Below are positions 8,827 to 16,137 of a DNA stretch of 64,000 bases, piece by piece. The position numbers and the translations under genes were made by a program. Within the stretch, counting starts at the first letter, position 1; the number at the start of each line of letters is the position of its first letter. The notes beneath the pieces were generated by a model that worked only from the letters and a program-made list of their open reading frames with translations, had not been told where the DNA came from and ran no database searches. The DNA is from Chloropicon primus (Eukaryota; Chlorophyta; Chloropicophyceae; Chloropicales; Chloropicaceae), in the NCBI GenBank assembly GCA_023205875.1, contig CP060758.1:1054001-1118000 (forward strand), given 5' to 3'.

Positions 8827-9984
8827 CTACTCTTGCGGTCGATCTTTACCCGCTTCAGGGCTCTTCGTGGTGTGCGTCGCCCAGTCCAGAACGTCACTCA
8901 CCCCCATCTCGAAAAGATCGATGATTTTGTCCTCCCCAGGAGGCAGAAGCGCGTACTGAAGCATCTTGCGCATGGAATAGGAGCACTCCGAGTATTTGCC
9001 TGGCGCGATGTCGCACTCAAAGGGCATGTTCGGAAAGCAGCAGATGGTCACGGGCTCCTCGCAGGGTGGCTTTGGAATGAAGTTGGTTCCCAGGCCCCCA
9101 TCGACGCAGGTCAGACCACGGTACGTCGAGGTCACCTTGGTGTTCATGTACAATGGCACGTGAGACGACGTCAACAGAGCTTGGATCAGGTCCTCCTTTG
9201 ACTCGAAGTCGTTCACGTACACCGACTGCAAGAACGGAGACTGTTTGTTCACCCTCGTGATGCTGACGTTCAGCCTTCCGTTCGCCCTCACGTGCACGTC
9301 GTCGGGGAACACCATGTTGGCATACGTCTCGACAACGCTGCGTACGTTCCCCACGGTCCCCTCCTCCCGAAGCTGCCTGTACATCTCGAGGAGGTTGCCC
9401 ATCAGCTCCTCCGCACTCAAGTCACAGACGAGGCAGGCGCTGATGAGGGATCCCGCGGAGGACCCCGCGAAGACGGTCTCGTCGCTGACGAGGCCAAGGC
9501 GCTTGAGAGCGACCGCGTTCCCCACAAAGTAGGGAAAGAGAAGGCCACCAGCGGAGAACCCAAACCCAAGGCCAGGGGAGAGCTTCATCTCCTCCAAGTT
9601 CCAGTTCAAAGGCGTCTCCCCTTGCCCGCCGGTCTCCTCCAAGCCTTCAACAAAGCTCCCCTCCTCCGGCCTGTACGCCGGTCCGCCGCTGGCTTCCTGG
9701 CTCGCGACCCTCGACCGCACGAGGTTTCCCAGCCTGTCGAGCGGGCCCACCCGTGAAGGACCGGTCCTGCCGTCTGCAGCCGGCCTCTTCCCCGAGAAGG
9801 GCGACTGCGACTCGGAGGTGCTGGGCTTACTGCCCTTCTCCCCCCCCCCTCCCGCGTGGGTCGAAAGGTTCCGGCGGCGGTGATTCCCTTGCCTCAACGG
9901 TCCCTGGCGCTTTCCTCCAGGTGGCGCGCGAATCACCGTCCCACCGAGGCGTCCCAGCTGCATCATCCCCACAGCAGATCTCAT
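8827..9984 (-). CDS. Patatin-like phospholipase (PNPLA type), predicted plastid
   Basis: 385 residues from ATG 9984. The first ~110 residues are Gly/Arg/Ser-rich without predicted structure, like a transit peptide plus linker. The patatin domain follows: oxyanion segment FGFSAGGLLFPYFVG, nucleophile elbow GSSAGS (Ser about 176) and the dyad DGG in CVDGGLG (Asp about 295). The SAGG(x)LFPY oxyanion form is of the animal PNPLA kind. Expected activity: acyl hydrolysis of galactolipid, phospholipid or triacylglycerol. Convergent with the four-repeat gene (115 bases between stops). Substrate and location are inference; catalytic dyad intact. Confidence 0.85.
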   Translation of the reverse strand: MRSAVGMMQLGRLGGTVIRAPPGGKRQGPLRQGNHRRRNLSTHAGGGGEKGSKPSTSESQSPFSGKRPAADGRTGPSRVGPLDRLGNLVRSRVASQEASGGPAYRPEEGSFVEGLEETGGQGETPLNWNLEEMKLSPGLGFGFSAGGLLFPYFVGNAVALKRLGLVSDETVFAGSSAGSLISACLVCDLSAEELMGNLLEMYRQLREEGTVGNVRSVVETYANMVFPDDVHVRANGRLNVSITRVNKQSPFLQSVYVNDFESKEDLIQALLTSSHVPLYMNTKVTSTYRGLTCVDGGLGTNFIPKPPCEEPVTICCFPNMPFECDIAPGKYSECSYSMRKMLQYALLPPGEDKIIDLFEMGVSDVLDWATHTTKSPEAGKDRPQE

Positions 9985-10177
9985 AATGCTGCTGCTGCTG
10001 CTGCTGCTGCAGCGATCAAAGGCAATCGTGCACCACCACCACCAAGACAGGTCTCAGGCTCCCTTTCCTTCAGCGAGCAGAGGTCCTCCTTTCCCTAGTC
10101 TCCAACCGAGATCTCTCCGCTCTCTCTCTCTCTCTCTCTCTCTCCCCCTCCTCAATCAATCGCTCCCCATGCTTGAT

Positions 10178-10219
10178 CTCGTTCTCGTTCTCGTTCTCGT
10201 TCTCGTTCTCGTTCTCGTT
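10178..10219. repeat. (CTCGTT)n hexanucleotide microsatellite
   Basis: Seven tandem copies of a CTCGTT unit between the divergent patatin and fusion genes. Confidence 0.85.
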
Positions 10220-10641
10220 GCTGGTGTGTTTGGTGTTTGGTGTATTTCTTCTCGCGCGCGTTCCCCTGTGGAGCAAAGTATCGTGTATCGTGTCGTCGTC
10301 TCCTCTTGCCTTCCCTCCCTCCGTCCCACCCCCAAGTCGTCGTCCGAATCGGTCGATGAAGGTATGTTTGGAAAGAGTCGAGTGGAGAGATACCTGTTCG
10401 ATCGTTTCGTTCGGTTCGTTCTCCTCTCCCCTCCGACTGGACTTTCCTCGTCTCTTGCTGCGATCAAACGCGCGTCCCTCTCCCCTCCTTGGTCGCAGCT
10501 TTGTGTTTCTGTCTCGTCGTGTCGTGCGTTACTATGGATGAGTGTATTGTGTTTACACCTTATTTTGGTTCCCCCCAACCACCAATCACAACTCACCTCA
10601 TCCAGAGCACCAGATCTGGAGCCACAAGCCGCGACCACGAC

Positions 10642-10675
<34 letters not shown>
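10642..10675. repeat. (GAC)n microsatellite
   Basis: About eleven GAC units upstream of the fusion gene, one of several GAC/GTC arrays in 5' intergenic DNA of this window. Confidence 0.85.
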
Positions 10676-10920
10676 AGGACGGCGACGAGGACCACGACGA
10701 CGACCACGACGAGGAGAAGGAGGACTTCTGTCGAGAAGGAAGGAGGAACGATCGATCGAGGCGTAGGTGGAGGCAGGTGGGGGACGGGACGGGACGGGAC
10801 GGGACGTGGGCATCGGATTGGATAAGGACACGGACCCTTGGGGGGGGGGAAGACGGGGTGGGTGGGTGGGGTGTGAGACGAGAGAGGTTGTGACGGAAGG
10901 ACGTCTGGAGGGTTCGAGGG

Positions 10921-13905
10921 ATGGAGAGAGGGAGGGTGAGGAGTGCGGTGGGAACGCCCAAGGGCCTCGGAGTGAGTGCAGGGCTGAGGAGGGGAAGGGA
11001 AAACAGGAGGAGGATGTTGAGGAGGGCAGGGGGGTGCGCGAGGGTGGGGACGAGCCAGGGCCAGGGCCAGGGCAGGTGCACCGCGAGGACTGCGACCGCG
11101 GCTCCTCTGTTGCCGGAGAGGAGGGGGGGGGTTGGGAAGGGGAGGGGAACGAGGACGAGGGTAGCGGCCGTGCAGGAAGTCGTGGGGCAGCTGAGTGACG
11201 CCTGGAGCGTGGGGACGGCAAACGGGTTGCCTCCTCAGCTGGAGGGGATCGAGACGCAGCTCTTCCAGGCGTCCCTTCTTCCGGAGCTCCTGTACTTGTG
11301 GTTCCTGTCCCGCCCGGAGGCGAAGACGCCTCCGCTGGCGAACACGGGGGCTCGCATGCTCCTCCTCTTCGTCTTCGCTACGATACCCGCAGGCATCGCC
11401 GCCAAGGTGCAGTTCGGGGACACTTTGGCGAACGTGGACGTGCTCCACGGGACGAGCGAGTCGCTGCTGACGTTCTCCAACCTGGTTCTGGCTTTGGGTT
11501 TCTCGCGCGCCTTGTTCACCGTGGATGGGGAGGGGAAGGAGCTCGATTTGGGGGCCTTTCCTGCCAAGGGCATCGCCAAGTTCGTTGGCCTCATCGCCGG
11601 GGTTTGCGGCCTTGGCTTCCTGGCCTCGAACCTCTTGATCGACTCGTCCACGCTGGACATGGAGCCCAGCAACGCCTTGTCCCTGCCCACGTGGGCGGTC
11701 CACGTGTCCTCGGTGGCGGAGTGGACGCTCGCGACTTCGCTGGTTTGGAAGTTTGCGGAGAAGTCGGGCAACCAGGCCTGGAAGGGCTTGAGCGTGGCGA
11801 TGTGCCTGAACTTGCTCAACGCCTACACCCCTTGCACGTGGCACGCCTTTTACAACTCCCCGGCCATCGGCGCCCTCGTGCCGTTGCAGGCCTTGCTGAC
11901 CCTGACCGGGTCCTCGGCGAGGGCCTTTGCCGCGTACCGCGTCTGCGAGGAGGGAAAGAGGCTGGAGGCTCAGCCGGAGGCCCAGGCCAACACGACGGAC
12001 AAGGAGAGTTCTTCTTCTTCTTCTTCTTCTTCTTCTTCTGGAGGATTTGACGAGGGCGGCTTCCTGGTCAAGCTCGCCCTCTTCGCGGGAGTGGGGGCGT
12101 TCGGCATCAAGTACGGCGAGCTCTTGGCCCCAGACTTTTTCATGGACCCGAGCTACGTCAAGGCCCTCGCCTTGATTTTGCTCCCGACGGCCGCCACCGC
12201 GGCCCTCATTACCAACGGCGGGGATGGCAACAAGCCCAAGCTGTCCATGGCCGATGTCAAGAGCTTTGGCGTGGCGGGAACGGTGTCCTACATCATCACC
12301 GAGCTGGCGTTTTGGGCCGTGGCATTCCCACTGGCTTTCAGCTGGTATCGCGTGGCGGAGGGAAGCTGGCTGGACCTGAGCAACGCGGCGGACAAGGCCA
12401 AGCTCCTTGGTGCCGGGACGGTCTTCATCAACGGCGTGAGGCTGTTGGTTCCCCTGCGCCTGGCGGCCGCCTTGGCCCTGGCCCCCACCGTGGAGAAGGG
12501 GCTGAAGGGACTGGGAGTCGACCTGAAGAAGAGCGAGGACGGGGAGAGCGAGAGCAGCGATGCCCCAGCGCCAGGCTCGAAGAACTTTGAGGGGGAGTGG
12601 GCCGACAGCGCGGAGGTTGACAATGAGAAGACCTTCTCATTCACCCAGCTCGCGAAGAACTTGGCTGGCTTTCAGAAGAACAGGGATCCGGAGGGCCCCC
12701 CTCTGGGAGGTCCATCGGGTCTGGAGGACCTGTCGAGCAGGCTGCCGGACTGTCCCAAGACCAGGTGGGACTCTGATGGCGTGGACATCGATGCCGTTCA
12801 GAAGCAGTACCAGGAGGAGGACATCCCGGACATCTTGACCATCAACGCCAAGGAATCCATCACAGGGGACGAGGAGGAGTGGCTGAGGTCGAACAGGGAG
12901 GATCTCAAGAAGAAGCTGCTGAAGCACGGGGCCATTCTGATCAAGGGAATGGAGACGAGCAAGAGCGGCGCGGGCTTCAGGAGGGTGTACGAGGCCCTGG
13001 ACCTGGATGTGTGCCTCGACCCCATCCACACGTCTGGCCTGAGAAAGTTCGCCATCGAGCAGGACGGGATCTACGAGGAGGTGAACAAGCCAGGCCTCAG
13101 GCAGCACTACATTGGCTTGCACAACGAGTCCACCACGAACAGGACGGCTGCGTTTGGGGCATTCGTTTGTTTCCTCCCGGCCACCGAGGGCGGGGGGGAC
13201 TTCTTCGTCGCCGACGGGAAGAAGATTCTGAGGGACATAGACCCCAAGGTGCTCAAGGAGCTGTACGACAAGAAGATCCGCATCTCTGTGTCGAACCTTG
13301 ACTTTTTCAAGCCCATCATCGAGAACCGCAACTTGTTCGGGGACTTTGACAAGGAGGTTCTGGTGCCCAGGGCCAAGGAGGACCTGGCCAAGGCCATCGG
13401 CAGCACCGTGGCCCCCAAGTTCGACATGGACCTCGAGATGGTCTGGGGGGCCGACGGCGCGAACGACGGGTACCGCCTGCAAGCCATCGAGCTGCCGGAG
13501 ACGCCCATCAACAGGCACCCCATCACGAAGGAGCCCGTCTGGTTCTGCAACATGCACAACCACTCGAGGTTCCTCAGGGACAACAGGCCCTGCACCGTGC
13601 CGGAGGTGGGCATGACGGAGACCTTCTTCGGGGACCTCTCCGCGATCCCGGAGAACGTCTTGGAGGAGGTCGACCGCGCCTCGAGGAAGAACATCGTCCC
13701 CACGCCGATGCAGGCGGGAGACGTCCTCCTGGTGGACAACTACAGGATGCTGCACGGGAGGGACATTTTCCAGGGGGATAGGCTGCACGCCGTGAGCTGG
13801 TTCACTTGGCCGGAGGAGGCCAACATCAAGGAGGCCGTCTCCAACACCAGCGAAGGAAACAACTTGAACAAAATCTTGAACAAGTACGTGGACTCTTTGA
13901 AGTAG
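10921..13905 (+). CDS. Plastid fusion: DUF3593-like + Ycf49/DUF2499-like + FAM210-like membrane domains + TauD-type dioxygenase
   Basis: 994 residues, one exon. The first ~90 residues are Arg/Gly/Ser-rich like a chloroplast transit peptide. Then: a DUF3593-like segment (~119-200, IPAGIAAKVQFGDTLANVDVLHG); a Ycf49/DUF2499-like segment (~251-342, LPTWAVHVSSVAEWTLATSL, CTWHAFYNSP); a Ser run (~363-373); hydrophobic stretches (~381-432); a FAM210-like segment (~449-530, FGVAGTVSYIITELAFW, LALAPTVEKGL); a polar linker; and a TauD/TfdA-like domain (~650-963). Its Fe/2-oxoglutarate residues are all visible: GLHNES (His734, Glu736), MLHGR (His945) and Arg954 in DRLHAVSWF. Likely a thylakoid or envelope membrane protein with a soluble oxygenase tail; substrate unknown. 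The membrane domains are known from oxygenic phototrophs, normally in separate proteins. Confidence 0.85.
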   Translation: MERGRVRSAVGTPKGLGVSAGLRRGRENRRRMLRRAGGCARVGTSQGQGQGRCTARTATAAPLLPERRGGVGKGRGTRTRVAAVQEVVGQLSDAWSVGTANGLPPQLEGIETQLFQASLLPELLYLWFLSRPEAKTPPLANTGARMLLLFVFATIPAGIAAKVQFGDTLANVDVLHGTSESLLTFSNLVLALGFSRALFTVDGEGKELDLGAFPAKGIAKFVGLIAGVCGLGFLASNLLIDSSTLDMEPSNALSLPTWAVHVSSVAEWTLATSLVWKFAEKSGNQAWKGLSVAMCLNLLNAYTPCTWHAFYNSPAIGALVPLQALLTLTGSSARAFAAYRVCEEGKRLEAQPEAQANTTDKESSSSSSSSSSSGGFDEGGFLVKLALFAGVGAFGIKYGELLAPDFFMDPSYVKALALILLPTAATAALITNGGDGNKPKLSMADVKSFGVAGTVSYIITELAFWAVAFPLAFSWYRVAEGSWLDLSNAADKAKLLGAGTVFINGVRLLVPLRLAAALALAPTVEKGLKGLGVDLKKSEDGESESSDAPAPGSKNFEGEWADSAEVDNEKTFSFTQLAKNLAGFQKNRDPEGPPLGGPSGLEDLSSRLPDCPKTRWDSDGVDIDAVQKQYQEEDIPDILTINAKESITGDEEEWLRSNREDLKKKLLKHGAILIKGMETSKSGAGFRRVYEALDLDVCLDPIHTSGLRKFAIEQDGIYEEVNKPGLRQHYIGLHNESTTNRTAAFGAFVCFLPATEGGGDFFVADGKKILRDIDPKVLKELYDKKIRISVSNLDFFKPIIENRNLFGDFDKEVLVPRAKEDLAKAIGSTVAPKFDMDLEMVWGADGANDGYRLQAIELPETPINRHPITKEPVWFCNMHNHSRFLRDNRPCTVPEVGMTETFFGDLSAIPENVLEEVDRASRKNIVPTPMQAGDVLLVDNYRMLHGRDIFQGDRLHAVSWFTWPEEANIKEAVSNTSEGNNLNKILNKYVDSLK

Positions 13906-14086
13906 CCCAAGCACACAAGTTTTCCAATCCACCATTTTATAACACCATCCATAATCCTTTCGTTGTTTCGTCGTTTCCATGTGTTTCATGTGTCTCTTCT
14001 CGCAACGTTCCCCTCCTCCCCGAGAGGATTCCCGATTGATTCGCCCAGGCTCAGGGAAGGTTATCTCTTCAAAGGAGAAGGGGACG

Positions 14087-14803
14087 ATGGCGATGGCGCG
14101 AGGGGTCGCGAGGGGCCTGCGGGGGGGTGAGACGCAATGGGTGGGACGATGCCGGAGGTGGGACTATGACCGGAAGGGAACGACGGCCTTGGCCTCGGGG
14201 GCGGCCTTGGCCAAGACGCGGCGCCTGGGGAACGGAAACAAGAACAAGAACAAGGACGACCACGCCTCTTCCTCTTCGCGGCGGGGGGGGGGACACGCGA
14301 GGACGAACTCCGCGAGGGGGGCGAGGACTGGGTGGAGGGGGAGCGTCGCGGCTCGCGCGTCCCCGCCCGTGGTCCTGTGGTCCAACCCCGTCTTCAAGGC
14401 CGGGTTCATCGGGTGGGTATTGGCCCAGGTGCTGAAGGTCGCCACCTCGTACCTCACGACTCGCGAGCTGAGCTGGCGGCCCTTGTTCGACTCGGGCGGG
14501 ATGCCCTCCTCCCACTCGTCACTTTGCGTGGCATTCACCACCGCGGTGGCGGTGATCCACGGCCTCGGATCGTCCATCTTCGCCGCGTGCCTGGGATTCA
14601 GTTGCATTGTGATGTACGACGCGGCGAACGTGAGGCTGCAAGCGGGAAAGCACGCTCAGATCCTGAACAAGGTCGTGGAGCAGTCCGACTGGCTGGACGA
14701 GGGCTTGAGGAGCTTCAAGCTCAAGGAGGTGCTGGGACACACCAAAACTCAGGTGTTTGCGGGGGCCTTCTTGGGCATAGCAGTGGGTCTTCTCGTGAGG
14801 TGA
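14087..14803 (+). CDS. DUF212 membrane protein (acid phosphatase/vanadium haloperoxidase-related)
   Basis: 238 residues from ATG 14087 (MAMARGVARG). The first ~95 are basic and low-complexity (GNGNKNKNKDDHASSSSRRG), consistent with a plastid or mitochondrial targeting region. The rest matches the DUF212 family: NPVFKAGFIGWVLAQVLK, DSGGMPSSHSSLCVAF, MYDAANVRLQAGKHAQILN, LKEVLGHTKTQVFAGAFLGI. The GGMPSSHS element resembles the phosphate-binding motif of PAP2-type enzymes, and four or so hydrophobic segments imply a membrane protein. Enzyme activity is unproven in the family. TGTAA lies 120 bases past the stop. An in-frame upstream extension to 13979 has no protein-like character. Confidence 0.85.
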   Translation: MAMARGVARGLRGGETQWVGRCRRWDYDRKGTTALASGAALAKTRRLGNGNKNKNKDDHASSSSRRGGGHARTNSARGARTGWRGSVAARASPPVVLWSNPVFKAGFIGWVLAQVLKVATSYLTTRELSWRPLFDSGGMPSSHSSLCVAFTTAVAVIHGLGSSIFAACLGFSCIVMYDAANVRLQAGKHAQILNKVVEQSDWLDEGLRSFKLKEVLGHTKTQVFAGAFLGIAVGLLVR

Positions 14804-14922
14804 CGACGTCGACGCGAGAACACGGCGGACGGAGGAGAGGAGCCGCGGGACAAACGGGTGAGCAGGAGCAAGTCTCTCTCTCTCTCTCTCTACTAAAAGA
14901 ATAAGAACCAGTCTCCCGGTTG

Positions 14923-14927
14923 TGTAA
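14923..14927 (+). terminator. TGTAA polyadenylation signal (DUF212 gene)
   Basis: TGTAA downstream of the DUF212 stop and just before the 3' end of the convergent gene. Confidence 0.5.
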
Positions 14928-14981
14928 AGTATCACTTGGTTTGTTCAGCGAAGCGAGCCCGCCTCCAGCGCTCAACACGTT

Positions 14982-15672
14982 TCACCTTTCGACGCCGTCC
15001 TGCTTGTCCATGGACTCGGACAGCTCGTTGGCCGACTGGATGGCCTGGTAGAAGAGGTAACCGCTCAACGGAAGGCCCGTGAAGACGAAGATTCCCAGGA
15101 TCGGCTTGTACAGGAAATTCGTCGGGGGGATGACGCTGAAGATGGGATTCTGGTACGTGTACTCGAAGATCGAGGCAATCTTGAAAGAGCGGAGAGCGTT
15201 GCGTCAGACTCGAGACCTTGCACGCGTCACCTTCAAGCTCAACCGCGACACAGTGAGCCGCGTCCGTCGGGTGCTCCCCTTCGTGGTTCTTGCTTACCGC
15301 AGCTATGGCAATGATCCCAGAGGCCAGGAGGTAGACTCCAAAAGGCAGCTTCCCGTCCTGCTCCTTGAGCTCCTTCTCCTGCTCCCTCCTGATCCAAACC
15401 GGCGTCTCCTCCTCTCCCGCCGAGGTGCTCGGCCCCTCCCCCTCCCCCTTCGCCTCGACCTTGCGCCCCCTCCCCTTGGCATCCCTCTGCAGGAGCACCA
15501 GGTGCACGGTGGTGCCGCTCCTCCTCCCCCTCGCCTTCCTCCCTTCCTCCCCCCTCGTCCCCCCAGGAACCCTCCTCCCTCCTGTCCCGCTCCTCCTCCC
15601 CACCCCCACCCCCGCTCTCGCCCTCGTCCTCGCCCTCGTCCTCGTCGCGCTCACCCTCGCCATCGTCGCCAT
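14982..15672 (-). CDS. Small plastid membrane protein, two exons
   Basis: Exon 1 is 15672-15298, intron 15297-15180 (118 bases, GTAAGC...CAAG), exon 2 15179-14982; 190 residues. The first ~80 are basic and Gly-rich (transit peptide-like). The mature part TPVWIRREQEKELKEQ-DGKLPFGVYLLASGI continues across the splice into IAAIASIFEYTYQNPIFSVI and LYKPILGIFVFTGLPLSGYL, giving two membrane spans, and ends SANELSESMDKQDGVER. It resembles a conserved small chloroplast membrane protein of green algae and plants whose function I do not know. Splice sites are supported by restored homology on both sides; the join falls between codons. Divergent from APC5, 465 bases apart. Confidence 0.75.
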
Positions 15673-16137
15673 CCTCAGCCAAGATCTTCCTTCTTATCCT
15701 TTCGGAAAGGCGGGAGCGGAGCTCTGCTCTGCCATGGCCAATCCATGGTGGATGGTGAGGAGGAGGAGGAGGGGGGGGAGACACCACGAGGAGAGGGTTA
15801 TCCGACCACGCACTCGTCCAGGAAACCTTGCCCTGTCGTGCCTGCGTTAATAATGGATGGATGGATGGATGGATGGATGGAACAAACACAACTTGCCAAC
15901 GACGACGACGACCGGCCAAGGTACCAAGGTACAATGACTTCATTCGTGATCCTCTCGATGGCGGAACCAGACAAAAGGCCGAGGGAGAATGCCGATGGCA
16001 CGGTTTCGTGTCCTCCCCCCCCCGGGCTGCTCTGGCCCTGCTTGTGTCCTCCCCCCCTGCCTCGATGCGATGCGATGCTGGTTTTCTTCAAAAAAGGGAA
16101 AGGTTCGCGCCTTCAGAGACAGCCAGAGAGGAGCGCC
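15673..16137. other. Divergent promoter between plastid membrane protein and APC5
   Basis: 465 bases between start codons, with an ATGG tetranucleotide array at 15853-15880 and G- and C-rich tracts. An in-frame ATG at 16075 could extend APC5 by 21 residues, but the 16138 ATG has better context (GCCATGG). Confidence 0.5.

Larger units (their letters stand above)
9985..10920. other. Divergent promoter region rich in microsatellites
   Basis: About 940 bases between divergent start codons. Contents in order: CTG repeat (9987-10010), CT run (about 10119-10144), CTCGTT hexamers (about 10178-10219), GAC repeat (about 10642-10675) and GACGG repeats (about 10785-10806). Long frames here derive from the simple repeats. 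No gene or RNA recognised; presumably a shared promoter with long 5' UTRs. Confidence 0.5.

Noticed and set aside
10156-11844. Long minus-strand frame across the fusion-gene promoter
   Set aside because: It is built from GAC, CTCGTT and CT repeats read in other frames, and its sequence is low-complexity Pro/Arg/Ser without motifs.
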